64,000 nt of DNA from NCBI GenBank assembly GCA_028571685.1, contig CM053156.1:83827049-83891048 (forward strand). Reading direction: 5' to 3'. The notes beneath the pieces are model-generated. The model saw only the letters and a list, made by a program, of their open reading frames with translations, did no database searches and was not told the origin of the DNA. A program made the position numbers and the translations under genes. The DNA is from Heterohyrax brucei. Its lineage: Eukaryota; Chordata; Mammalia; Hyracoidea; Procaviidae. Shown here one piece after another: positions 54,365 to 64,000 of this stretch (position 1 is the first letter of the stretch; every line of letters begins with the position of its first letter).

Positions 54365-54500
54365 GAAAGGTAAGAAAGGCCTGGTATCTACTTTTGAAAA
54401 ACCAGACATTGAAAACCCTGCAGAGCACTGTTATCCTCTGACACAAAGGGAGTTGACAGGAGTTGGGAATCAACTCTCTGACAACTGTTTTGGCTTAGTT
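54365..54500 (+). mobile_element. AfroSINE, 3' part
   Basis: Forward: 'aggcctggtatctacttttg', 'ccagacattgaaaaccctgc'. Confidence 0.8.
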
Positions 54501-55244
54501 GATCAAATTTAAGAGCAAAGTTGTACCTAAGGTCTAACACAGCGAAGATCCAGGCCACCAGCCAACAGAGACAGAGAGGATGTATGTGTGCAAAAGCTTA
54601 GCATCCTCAACAGTCAATTGTACAGTGATGATGTTCTTAGTGTGTGGCTGAGCTAAAAGGTCTTAGTCTTACCTGACTGAATACATTTTTGAGATTACTG
54701 TCACTTGAATCCATCTGACCTCGTGCTGAAATAAAATAATTAAAGATGATAGATACCCTTCTCTCCATGTTGATTAACAAAATAAGTGATCATCCTAGGA
54801 TTTATTTGGCAATGAAAGCCACTGTATTCATATTCACTTTGAGCATTCATTCCTTTTGGATGTTTCTTGTTGCAGGGTGTTCTTGGCCTCTCCCTACCTA
54901 CCCCATTTCTGAATACTCACAAATTAAAGTTGACTAGATGGTTCAAATTCTAAAAGGTTTGAAACACCAAACACCCTGCACAAGGCTTAATTGCATGCAT
55001 TACCATTACAATCAATTATCTCAACACCTTAGATGCTTTCCACAAATCTTTTCAAATATGTACTAAATAGTTCTCATGATGCTGCTCTCAATTCACAAAA
55101 GTAGGCAGCATTTTGCAACGTTACCTACTGGCCCCATCTTTATGCTTACAGTCTAAAGAATAAATTCAAAGCATGTCTCTGAATCATCAGATGACTCTAA
55201 GTGCCAAGAAAAGGGAAGAGTGCTGAGAGTATATGAGGTCTATC
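54501..55244. other. Unassigned sequence
   Basis: 54990-55130 faintly resembles reversed MIR. Nothing else recognised. Confidence 0.4.
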
Positions 55245-55408
55245 CGCAAGTATAAAGCCAAACTCTTTGCAGCTGAGCCTGTTCCAACATATAGCAACCC
55301 TACAGAATGCAGCAGAACTGCCCCACGGGGTTTCCAAGGAGGGGCTGATGGATTCAAACTGCCAGTCTTTTTATTAGCAAGCAAACTCTTAACCAGGGTG
55401 CCGTAACT
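55245..55408 (-). mobile_element. AfroSINE (short type)
   Basis: Reversed: 'cccacggggtttccaaggag', 'ccagtctttttattagcaag'. Confidence 0.85.
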
Positions 55409-55409
55409 A

Positions 55410-55866
55410 TAAGCTATGGTATTTTCAGTTGTCTTATATGCACGCAAGAGCTGGACCATGAGTTAGGAAGACCAAAGAAGAATCAATGCCTTTGAGTTCT
55501 GGTGCTGGCAAAGAATATTGGATGTATCATAGACTGCTAGAAGAATGAACAAACATGCCTTGGAAGAAGTACAGCCAGAGTACCCCTTAGAAGCAGGGAT
55601 GGCAAGACTTTGTCTCGCTTACTTTGCAGGTATTATCTACAGGGACCGACTCCTGGAGAAGCACACCATGCTTGGCATCGTAGAGGGTCAGCAAAACAGA
55701 GGAGGGGCTTCGACAGGGTGGACTGACTCAGTGGCTGCAGCTTTAGACTCAAACACCGCAATGGTTGTGAGGATGATACAGTGTTGAGGATGGACAGTGT
55801 TTCGTTCTGTTGTACACGGGGTGCTGTGAATCACAACTGACTTTTTGACATCCTACATCAACAGTC
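55410..55866 (+). mobile_element. RTE LINE, 3' 450 bp
   Basis: 'ctatggtattttcagttgtc' to 'catcctacatcaacag'. An 80-codon frame (55545-55787) encodes the polymerase C-terminal segment. Flush against the SINE on its left. Confidence 0.88.
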
Positions 55867-55869
55867 TCT

Positions 55870-55972
55870 ATGAAAGCAGATGGCGACCTCTTTCTCCTGT
55901 GAAGTAGCTGCTAGGTTGGACCCTCAGATATTTCCTTTAGCAGCCAAGTGCCTAACCATTGCACTACCAGCA
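55870..55972 (-). mobile_element. AfroSINE, 5' part
   Basis: Reversed head: 'ttagcagccaagtgcctaac', 'cattgcactaccag'. Confidence 0.78.
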
Positions 55973-56628
55973 TTGTTAGCCTCTGTATGGGATTAGTGCA
56001 ATAGAAAATAAGCCCTGTTAGGGGAAAAAAAATGTGTATTTGCATTTCATGGCCATGGTTCCCACTAACACTGTGATCAGGATATTACCACTACCCTCAA
56101 TTATTGAACACCTACTGTGTGCAGGATGTGGTGGTGGATATTTTAGAAGAAGTGGAGAGGCATCAGGCTCTATCTAGGTTACAGGGGAACATTTTATCTA
56201 GGAAGGGAAAGTAGACCAGTCCTTTTAGAGTGAAGGCTGTGGTAGAATGAAGCTAGGACCATTAGAAGGGTGTAAAGTACAGCACAACAGGAATTCTGGG
56301 AAAACAGCCAGTACTCTTGGCAGAGGGCTTGGGGAAATTGCCTCTTTATTTTAACCAGTTTCACAATAAGGAGTTTAGTTCTCATGTAGCCCACATTAGT
56401 CCAGAAAATAAATACAACTCCCACTTGAGGTTAAGCTCCATCAACTCATTTCATTTTCTGGAATGGTCTAAGCTGAGCAGACATCATGACACCGTATGTT
56501 CAGCATCTTAGTCCAGATGCTTGAGGTGGGTGCTACAGGGCTGAGTCAAAGCATTTTCAAACCACTCAGATACAACTCTTTGAAGAATCATATTTTTAAT
56601 GGATTTTTAAAGATAAAGTACTCTCTAC
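55973..56628. other. Unassigned sequence
   Basis: 56095-56140 ('attgaacacctactgtgtgc') is old-repeat debris. The rest is unrecognised. Confidence 0.4.
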
Positions 56629-57098
56629 TGTCTTAGTAACTAGTGATGCTTTAACAGAAATACCACAAGTGGATGTCTTTAGAAAGAGAAATTTTATTTG
56701 TCACAGTGCATTAAGCTGGAAATCCAAATTTAAGCTGTCAACTCCAGGAGAAGGCTTTCTCTGCTGGCTCTGGAGGAAGATCCTTGTAGTCAGTCTTTCC
56801 CTGGAAGTTTCTGAGACACAGAGACTTTGATACTTTCCAAAAGAGAGGCACTGCATCAAATTTCTGCTTGCCTCCCTTTCTTTTATATCTCAAAAGGCTG
56901 GCCCATGGCACAATACAATCCCACACTTTGAGTCCTGCCCTAACACAACTGCCACCCATCCTCCCTCGTTAACATCACAGAGGCAGAGTTTACATGATAC
57001 AGGAGCCACACACAATACTGGTAATCATGGCCCAGCCAAACTGCCACACACACATTCCTGTACACATTTGGGGGGGTACACAAATTCAATCCATGACA
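56629..57098 (-). mobile_element. MaLR-like LTR
   Basis: Reversed: 'tgtcttagtaactagtgatg' to 'ttcaatccatgaca'. Full-length layout, as at 24832. Confidence 0.82.
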
Positions 57099-57289
57099 TT
57101 TACACTGAAATGTAAAAGATACTAAACTAGGGCAAATTGAGAATGATGACAAGTTTGTGTTGTGCCCATGCCCCATCAAACCAAGCAATGATTCAAATAG
57201 TGAAATATGGGAAGAGCTTCCAGGTTTTCAGGTATTTTGATTTCTCTGAGCAGTAATGAAATGGAACAGAGACAATAAGAATACCATTA

Positions 57290-57510
57290 TTGTCATTCTT
57301 AGCTAATGTTTATTGGATAGTAATCATGTGTCAATACTCTCTGAGACACTCTATAAAATAATTGTTTTCCATGATGGCTACAATGGTGCTATGAGGTCAA
57401 GACTACCACTCCCTGTAGATGAAGGGAGTGTCACTTACTGCATGGGACAGTTACCCCAAGTCTTGAACTAGTGACTGTCAGAGTTGAGGGTCAAACCTAG
57501 GCTTAACTTC
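57290..57510 (-). mobile_element. MIR, degenerate
   Basis: Reversed: 'tagctaatgtttattggata', 'gtcagagttgagggtcaaac'. Confidence 0.6.
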
Positions 57511-57680
57511 ATCCAGGATGGAAACTATAGGTTTTGTACCTGTCTGCAAAAGACAGAAAGCAAGGATGTTGAAAACAAAACAAAACCAAAAAACAAACTC
57601 AAGGGAAAGGGGCTTTCCAAGAAGTAGCCTAATTTTCCTCTCAAAGGAATAATGGAAACATGCTATTTGATAAACCAGAA
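57511..57680. other. Unassigned sequence
   Basis: Nothing recognised. Confidence 0.4.
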
Positions 57681-57828
57681 TCCTTGGGTAGTACCAAACA
57701 TTAAGGTGCTCGATTTTTAACCAAAATGTTAGAGATTCAAGGCCACCCAGAGATGCCTTTAAAGAAAAGTGTAGCGATCTGACTCTGAAAATTAGCCATT
57801 GAAAACCTTATGAATCAGAGCAAAACAT
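57681..57828 (+). mobile_element. AfroSINE (long type), 3' truncated
   Basis: Forward: 'ccttgggtagtaccaaacat', 'ttagccattgaaaaccttat'. Confidence 0.78.
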
Positions 57829-58075
57829 TATCCAACTTGCGTGCTCTGGACACACCCTCAGGAGGAGTCAGCCCCTGGAGGAGGACATCACAGTTGGTAG
57901 ACTAGGGCTCCAGCTAGGGCAAGACGGACTCTCAGTGAGATGGACTGGCACAGTAGCTGCGATCATGGACTTGAGTGTGCCAGAGATGTGAGGGCAAGGT
58001 AGGACCAAGCAAGGTCTCATTCTGTTGTACTTAGGGATGCCGTGAATCAAAGTCCACTCAAACGAATCTGTCCAT
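57829..58075 (+). mobile_element. RTE LINE, 3' end, diverged
   Basis: 'caggaggagtcagcccctgg', 'cagtgagatggactggcaca', 'tcattctgttgtacttaggg'. Confidence 0.78.
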
Positions 58076-58110
58076 CTAAGTTAAAACAAGACGCTGTTCT
58101 GAGCAGTAAA

Positions 58111-58485
58111 CATGAGGCCATACAGTTAAGTTTGCAAACTCATCCTAGAAAAAGTACTATGTACCTCATTGCTGAATATCACTACTGTTAGCCTTCAAAG
58201 TACTCCCCTTGGGAAGCTACGCACCATCGCCAGCACCTGGTCTATCCTTCAAAACACTTCTAGGAGGAGTTCACAAACTTAAATGTCACACCTTGTGGAG
58301 CCTTGTTTTCCTTATCCTAGAAAAAGTACTATGTACCTCATTGCTGAATATCACTACTGTTAGCCTTCAAAGTACTCCCCTTGGGAAGCTACGCACCATC
58401 GCCAGCACCTGGTCTATCCTTCAAAACACTTCTAGGAGGAGTTCACAAACTTAAATGTCACACCTTGTGGAGCCTTGTTTTCCTT
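58111..58485 (+). mobile_element. Mariner remnant with perfect 172-bp tandem duplication
   Basis: A short mariner derivative (58111-~58289) has 'cctcattgctgaatatcact' and 'ccccttgggaagctacgcac' as in the other mariner arms. Bases 58142-58313 and 58314-58485 are identical over all 172 positions, 24 bp of which lie outside the element. Confidence 0.9.
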
Positions 58486-59261
58486 ACCCTCAGATTTCCT
58501 CTGGCCATAGTAACCCTGGACCCCTGAAGATCTCACAAATCAAGCTAACAAGAAGGTCATTTGCTGTTGTGTTCCAAGTTTGACATCAAGTCAATTCTCA
58601 ATGAGTTATGGATTTCTCATGAAAACATCTTTATTTGGCAGATATGTGTGTGCAAAGGTTTCATTGTTTCTGTCTCCAAGAGAGTTCTTTTCATGAATGT
58701 GCTGGACAAGATAATAAATATTTTTGATTTGCAGCAGCCACCAGGAGTCAAACAGCATCAGACTGCAACCCAGAAGTGCTACGAAAGTTTTAAGACATTA
58801 AAGATTATTTAGTAAATTATTGACAACTATATTGTTTGCAAGACTTGCAAGGTAAAAGTGTACATTTAAAGAGAAAGAATGCTGATGTGGAATCTCCTAG
58901 GCTCTGACCCTTCCCTTGGTATTGCAAGCTTATCTTCACACAACAGCCTTTGAAATCCATAGGAAATCTGCAGGTTGGAAGAGATGGGAACCTGCCTCTG
59001 GTCATAAGGTGTGTGCTGCTGGTACCCTACATCCCACAGAAAGACTGTGCACCACACCATTTGATCACAGGGCTATCCATCCAAGCCAAGCTAACTATCT
59101 TGTTTAACCCTTCTAACATGTGACTGATGAGACACATCCTTTTTCAAGGAATAGGATGTGGCCTCGAATTTCAAACTCATGAGCCAAAGTCAGAGTACCA
59201 TAAGTATCCACCACTGGTCCATGTAGGAGAGAGGCACTGACAGGATTCAAAGCCAAACCAT
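58486..59261. other. Unassigned sequence
   Basis: Frames of 83 and 62-64 codons here overlap on both strands and carry no recognised motif. Confidence 0.4.
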
Positions 59262-59455
59262 ACCCATTGTGGCTGAGTCAATTTCAACCCACAGCAACTC
59301 TATAGGACAGAGTAGAATTGCACCATAGGGTTTCCAAAGCTTAATCTTTACAGAAAAACAGACTGGCACATCTTTTTCTTTCATGGAACATCTAATGAGT
59401 TCAAACTGCTGACATTTTGGTTAATAACCAAGTGCTTTGACCACTGCAGAATCAG
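59262..59455 (-). mobile_element. AfroSINE (long type)
   Basis: Reversed: 'ggctgagtcaatttcaaccc', 'ctgacattttggttaataac'. Confidence 0.86.
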
Positions 59456-59456
59456 G

Positions 59457-59598
59457 CAAACCATTGTTACTGAGGCGATTCTGACTCATAGCAACCTTAT
59501 AGGACAGAGTAGAATTACCCTGTAGTGTTTCTGTGGAGCAACTGGTGGATTCAAACTGTAGACCTTTCGGTTAGCCATCAAGTTGTTAACCACTGCAC
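59457..59598 (-). mobile_element. AfroSINE (short type)
   Basis: Reversed and directly abutting the previous copy: 'gcgattctgactcatagcaa', 'gacctttcggttagccatca'. Confidence 0.87.
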
Positions 59599-60067
59599 AT
59601 TGATGTGATTAATAACCTGAAATAAAGACGAGTTCTAATGCTGTCTTGCAAAAACACGTTGGCCCCATTCTGCTTTTATCTATTACAATCATATGCTATA
59701 TTTCCTTATGAACATATTGCCACCAAGTGCCATATTAGACAACTTCAATTTACAGATTACCTATTTTTCATTTTGGTGAAAATATACATAAATGCTTTTT
59801 TATACTCAATTTTTATTGTGATGACAAGTATGCATACAACAAGCCATTTGCTACTTCAACATTTTTAACATGTATTAGTCAGTGACATCAGTTTAGTTCA
59901 TCGTATTGTACAACCATCACCACAATGCATTGCAAAATTTTTTCGTTATCTTTAACACAAGCTCAAAAACACCTCAAAAGTTTGACTACTAAAATTTAAA
60001 AAGGTCCACAAGATAATCTTTAAACTTCAAGCTTTAAGTCAAAAATGTACCTGAACTCCTCTTTAAA

Positions 60068-60232
60068 CAACAACAACAACAAATTGCTCTTGAGTTGATT
60101 CTGACTCATAGGAATCCTATAGAATGGAGTAGAAGAGCCCCATAGGGTTTCCAAGGAGCAGTTGGTGGATTTGAACAGCCAACCATTTGGTTTGCAGCCT
60201 TATCTTCTAACTACTGAGTCACCAGGTCTCTT
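60068..60232 (-). mobile_element. AfroSINE (short type)
   Basis: Reversed, with 'aacaacaacaacaac' at its tail side, then 'gttgattctgactcatagga'. Confidence 0.88.
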
Positions 60233-60254
60233 AGTGAGAGTCAGGATCTTAATT

Positions 60255-60413
60255 ATCCCTGGTGCTGGATTAGTTAAGACTTTGGATGCTAACTAAAAGG
60301 GTCAACAGTTTGAGCCCACCAGTCACTCCTTGGAAATCCTATGGAGCAGTTCTACTCTTTCCTATAGGATTTTTAGAAGTCACAATCAACTAAACAGCAA
60401 CAGGAGTTTTTTT
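60255..60413 (+). mobile_element. AfroSINE (short type)
   Basis: Forward: 'ccctggtgctggattagtta', 'gtcacaatcaactaaacagc'. Confidence 0.87.
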
Positions 60414-60684
60414 TAACATCCTCATAGACTAACTAAAGTAAGTCCTCTGTGCAGCCATGATTGTTTTAAATTATTATAGAGCAAATTTGCTAATTTAGTT
60501 TTTCACATGTACAAATTAAAGATATCAATTAATCCTGTTGGACAAGGTGTGCAGCCATCACCAGTAATCACTGCCAAATTTTTTGTCATCAAAAACACAA
60601 ACTTGCTGATTCCTAAAACAGAATTCTCCTTCTCTCTTTTCTTCCATCCTTCATTACCAGTGATACAACTTCAGTCTCTCTGCC

Positions 60685-60955
60685 TGTCTTAGTCATTTAG
60701 TGCAGCTGTAATAGAAGTACCACAAGTGGATGTCTTTAACAAAAAGAAATTTATTCTCTCACGGTCTACTAGGCTACAAGTACAAATTCAGGACAGCAGC
60801 TACAGGGCAAGGCTCTCTCTCTGTGCTGGCCTGGGTGGAAGTTTTTTGTCCCCAATCTTTCCCTGGTTGAAGAGCTTCTCAGTGGAGGGACCCCAGGTTG
60901 AAAGAACGTACTGTGCTCCCCGCACTTCTTTCTCGGTGGTATGAGTTCTCCATTC
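60685..60955 (-). mobile_element. MaLR-like LTR, 3' part
   Basis: 'tgtcttagtcatttagtgca', 'atttattctctcacggtcta' and 'agagcttctcagtggaggga' as in the LTR at 24832. The upstream half is replaced by the gag-like sequence. Confidence 0.75.
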
Positions 60956-61372
60956 CACATTTCAGGATCCCATTTCTTCCCAATCAGTGGTCTCACTTGA
61001 ACCTCAGACACCTCTCAGGTTGGCAGTTGAACTGTCGTCTTAATTCATTCACCCTTCCAGTGACACTCTGGATTTTGTTTTTGGCAATATCGGCTCTGTT
61101 ACCACAAGAAATAAGGCTTTCTTTCAAAGCACAAGTGTAAATTTTGAGGTCATTTATGTGGTACTTGAGCTTTGACTCTGAAGCCCTGAGAGTATCTCTT
61201 TCTTTCACTACTTTGTCCATCGAAAGTAGAATTAAGCAATCAGCTTCCTTTGATTTCTTGTTAGGATGAAATTGTGGAAATGTATCACGTATGAAATCAC
61301 CCAAAGCCTTGTCTTTCACCAGTACCTGATCTATTGGTGGTGATATTTTACTTATTTGTATTGGCACTTCAT
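60956..61372 (-). pseudogene. Gag-like ERV fragment
   Basis: Two minus-strand frames, 124 codons (60993-61367) and 80 codons (60769-61011) shifted by one base, read as one broken protein. The first is rich in charged heptad-like segments ('VVKERDTLRASESKLKYH', then 'KNKIQSVTGRVNELRRQ'), suggesting coiled coil, and the second begins 'VRPLIGKKWDPEMWNGE'. Lying just upstream of an LTR 3' part in the same orientation, it is best explained as gag-related internal sequence of an ERVL/MaLR-type element. The frame break and the truncated LTR show it is not functional. A host-gene pseudogene is a weaker alternative. Family assignment is inference. Confidence 0.45.
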
Positions 61373-61475
61373 GCCACAGGTGAACAGATAAACATCTTTA
61401 AGACTAACCAGACTTGAGAACAAATTTAGACAGCTTACCCTTACAGTTTTGTACTCTTGGTACCAAATGATTTTA
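61373..61475. other. Unassigned sequence
   Basis: Spacer between retroelements. Confidence 0.4.
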
Positions 61476-62036
61476 GGCTGGTTTCTCTAGAGAAGCAAAA
61501 AAACAGTAAAGTATATATATATATATATATATATATACCTGGAGAGAGAGATACTTACATCAAAGAAAAGACTCATGCAATTATAGAGGCTGGAACATCT
61601 CAGGTTAGTGGGTCAGGAAGGAGGCTTCCGTTTCATATAACCATGGAGGCTGGTGAACCCAAGATTGACAGGTCAAAGAGAAGTACTCTTGTTCACAAGC
61701 TGCAAAGATCAATGAATCCTGAGATCTGCAGCCAAAACAGCAAGTAGGTTCTTAGCTCCAGGCCCAAGAACTAGAGGTCAAGGGAACAGGAGCTAGCTGT
61801 AGGATCCAGCGCAGCAAGCAAAAAGCTCCGGAGTCTTGCCACAGTGTTGGCTTACATTTGATTCAGGCCACATACCCAAGGAAACTCTCTTTCAACTGAT
61901 TAGCTACTCATAGCAGATCCCTCATGAAAGTGATCACATATCAAATCTCAACAGGAAAGTGATCACCTTACACAACCAACAAAACACTAAGAATCATGGT
62001 CCAGTCAAGTTGACACACAATCCTAACCATCACAAT
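61476..62036 (-). mobile_element. LTR-like repeat with internal (TA)n
   Basis: Reversed. It opens with 'ctggtttctctagagaagca', has a TA run at 61511-61538, and ends 'gttgacacacaatcctaacc' near 62036. Layout resembles an abundant elephant LTR-type repeat. Family uncertain. Confidence 0.55.
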
Positions 62037-62216
62037 ACCATTGCATATACAGGTTATTTCATAAATGTGAGCTCATGCAATATTTCTCCTTTTGTAATTG
62101 ACTTATTTCACTCAGCATATTATTTTCAAGGTTCATCCACATTGTAACATGTACCAGAACTTCATTTCTCTTTATGATTTTTTTAAATAATATTTTTATT
62201 TTTTAATATTCCATTG

Positions 62217-62428
62217 AAAGCACCCTAGTGGTGTGTTGATTAAGTGTTTGGCTGCTAACCAAAAGGTCAGCAATTCAAACCCACTAGCTGCTCTGTAGGA
62301 GAAAAACGTGATAGTTGGCTTCCTAAAAGAAACCCTATGAGGCTGTTCTACTCTGTCCTATAGGGTTGCTATGATTCAGAGTCAGCTCAATGATAACAGG
62401 TTTATTTGTTTTTGAATTTTTGATTAAG
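62217..62428 (+). mobile_element. AfroSINE (long type) with TSD
   Basis: Forward: 'ggctgctaaccaaaaggtca', 'gggttgctatgattcagagt'. Flanked by 'attccattg' at 62208-62216 and 62429-62437. Confidence 0.93.
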
Positions 62429-62437
62429 ATTCCATTG

Positions 62438-62641
62438 GAAGTCCCAGGGCAGAGAAAATGCTTTTAGGTACTTGACTGCTAGTTTGAAGGTTTGTGGTTT
62501 GAGCCCACCCAAAAGGGACTCAGAATACAGGTCTGGCAGTGTTCTTCTGGAAATGCACAGCCTTAGAAACCCTATGGAGCAGTTCTGCTTTGCACACATG
62601 GGGTCATCATGAATTGGAATGACTCAGAGGCAAGTAACAGT
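62438..62641 (+). mobile_element. AfroSINE (long type) at the same site
   Basis: Forward: 'tttgtggtttgagcccaccc', 'ggggtcatcatgaattggaa'. Begins after the second 'attccattg' and ends before a third, 'attccatta' (62642-62650). Confidence 0.9.
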
Positions 62642-62805
62642 ATTCCATTATGTGTTGGAACCATATTTTGTTTATCTATTTCCTGCTAGTGGACATTTAG
62701 GCTGTTTCTCTATTTTGGCTATTGTGGGCAGTGCTGCAATGAACATTGGTGTACACTCTTGATGTATATTTCAATAGAATCAAATTACAAAGCACTGTTT
62801 TCCTT

Positions 62806-62862
62806 TTGATCATAAGGTTACTATGAGTCGATTTGTTTGGTTTTTGTTTGGTTTTGTTTTTT
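62806..62862 (+). mobile_element. Truncated SINE 3' end
   Basis: 'aaggttactatgagtcgattt' region plus the T/G-rich tail 'ggtttttgtttggttttg'. About 55 nt, of the 'ggtttggttt' tail type. Confidence 0.7.
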
Positions 62863-63169
62863 ATCTCATCTTTGGTTGAGAACCTCACCCAAACCCTATT
62901 TGAATGGACATCTTGGAGATGAGTCACCAGGAGGTTAATGTCTTCCTAGGCTAATCTTAGATGCTGGATTGTTTTAGCAGATGCAGAAATAGGGCTGCAA
63001 AGGTCCCCGGGATAATTCCCTTGAGACATATCCTGGAGAAAGTGTGCTATGCTCTGGAAGGAGACAGTTACAGATGGAATAGGTCTCACCTCTTTCTGCA
63101 TTCACATGGGGAAGTAGTCGCAGGTAAGAAAGGTAATAAATCTTCCAATTGTTTTTCTTACCCTTTGAA
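62863..63169. other. Unassigned sequence
   Basis: Nothing recognised. Confidence 0.4.
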
Positions 63170-63902
63170 TATTTTTTTAAATTTTTTTATTATGATTAAG
63201 TGAAAATATATAATCCAATTCAATTTTGCATACCTGTCTCTCTACAATTCTAACTGCTCTCCCTACCCTATGACAGCACACTGTTTTTCACACTTTACTT
63301 ATAGTATCCTCCCAATGAACACCTGTCCCCTCCTAACCACCCTCTCCTCTCCCTCCTAGAAAGGAATAAGTAGGACAGCCTTCTATAAATGTATAAAACC
63401 ATGATGTATACGCACCACATCCACACTTTGTGTCCCCGAGTTCAGTCCATTCTTTATCTGAGGTGATGCCCTCAGTGCTGGTTTCAGATCTGGTGCAGCA
63501 GAAAGTCAAGGGGCCATGTTCCCAGAGGACCCTCCAGGTTTCGGACCATTAATTCTGGTCTTTTAGTAGAGTTCCTGATCTGTGCACTTCTTTTTCTCGT
63601 GTTATGTGAGGTGCTCTACATTGTGTCCCCTGTCAAGGCTGTCTTTGGTGGTGACCAGGTACTATCTGGTTCTTCTGGTCTCATGTTGTAGTCTCCCAAT
63701 TATACGGTCCTTCTGTCTCCAGAGCTCAGTTTACCTCATGTCTTTGTTCTTGATTGTCAGCTGTTTCAGGTGGATTGGGACAATTGATCTTCCTCAGATG
63801 GCAGCTTAATCACTTTTAAGACCCGAGATACTGCTCACCAACATGGGGTGCAGAAGATTCTCTTAGCAAAAGGCTAGTTATGACAACTGACCTCAGCATC
63901 CC
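63170..63902 (-). mobile_element. Elephant-type L1 3' UTR
   Basis: Reversed, from its A/T-rich end ('atttttttattatgattaag') to 'ggtgcagaagattctcttag', which is the complement of 50228-50285. Confidence 0.82.
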
Positions 63903-64000
63903 CTGAAAACATGGTACACAGATCTTTCTGTCTCTGAGTCCAGGAGACCGAAGGACCCATGTAATTGAGAGACTACATCAACATGGGACCAGAAGAACCA
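63903..64000 (+). mobile_element. L1 3' UTR, continues past the window
   Basis: 'gactacatcaacatgggacc' matches 50432-50452 in forward orientation, head-to-head with the reversed L1. Confidence 0.72.

Larger units (their letters stand above)
59755..60665 (-). mobile_element. Old L1 3' UTR, split by SINEs
   Basis: 'ttggtgaaaatatacataaa', 'tgtacaaccatcaccacaat', then after two SINEs 'gtgtgcagccatcaccagta'. Continues at 62040 beyond the LTR cluster. Confidence 0.72.
62037..62800 (-). mobile_element. Old L1 3' UTR, split by two SINEs
   Basis: 'gacttatttcactcagcata', 'caaggttcatccacattgta', then after the SINEs 'ttggctattgtgggcagtgc' and 'caatgaacattggtgtacac', in mammalian L1M-type order. Confidence 0.8.

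Overview
This 64 kb window looks like gene-poor mammalian DNA from an afrotherian, most probably a paenungulate such as an elephant. That rests on recognition, not on a search. The window holds about 50 copies of the tRNA-derived AfroSINE family, with the 3' sequence 'gctatgagtcagaatc...'. It holds more than ten pieces of an RTE-clade LINE with the same 3' end, elephant-type L1 3' UTRs, and a young mariner family. Deeper layers are MIR, L2 and MaLR/MLT1 LTRs. I found no convincing protein-coding exon, tRNA, rRNA, CpG island or annotated-looking promoter. Every long open frame I could explain is a piece of a transposable element or a chance frame in a repeat.

Layout. 0-9 kb: MLT1-type LTR, several AfroSINEs, an internally deleted RTE with a readable reverse-transcriptase piece (5.7-6.9 kb), and an L1 3' UTR (7.4-8.2 kb). 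9-21 kb: a rearranged RTE at 10.1-10.6 kb, a long repeat-poor stretch (11.0-12.5 kb), MIR and LTR pieces, and two reversed L1 3' UTRs (19.4-21.0 kb). 21-35 kb: RTE reverse-transcriptase remnant, dense SINEs, an L1 inserted in a SINE (23.7-24.5 kb), LTRs, an RTE with an inverted 5' part (29.6-30.2 kb), and repeat-poor stretches at 25.6-26.8 and 30.7-31.5 kb. 35-48 kb: LTR, SINE-in-SINE, reversed RTE, two fold-back mariners (40.6 and 45.8 kb) and an L1 split by a solo LTR. 48-64 kb: more L1 3' UTRs, a third fold-back mariner split by an LTR (53.2-54.2 kb), a perfect 172-bp tandem duplication in a mariner remnant (58.1-58.5 kb), and an old L1 3' UTR (59.8-62.8 kb) repeatedly hit by SINEs, LTRs and a gag-like retroviral fragment.

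How the parts relate. AfroSINE and RTE share their last ~40 bases, as expected of a SINE mobilised by its partner LINE. Three different extreme 3' tails follow that shared block. One tail type ('cacttggctggcttggc') also occurs on isolated insertions only 19-50 nt long that contain little more than the near-palindromic block 'gtcggatccgac' and the tail. Three of these can be delimited against empty sites, though one of those comparisons relies on a remembered L1 consensus. This ultrashort insertion class is the most unusual signal in the window. The others are a chimeric templated-looking insertion at 10.19-10.40 kb, the fold-back mariner family and the perfect tandem duplication.

Limits. Repeat family names come from memory of consensus sequences, boundaries are by eye (often +/- 10 bases), and I could not test conservation or copy number.
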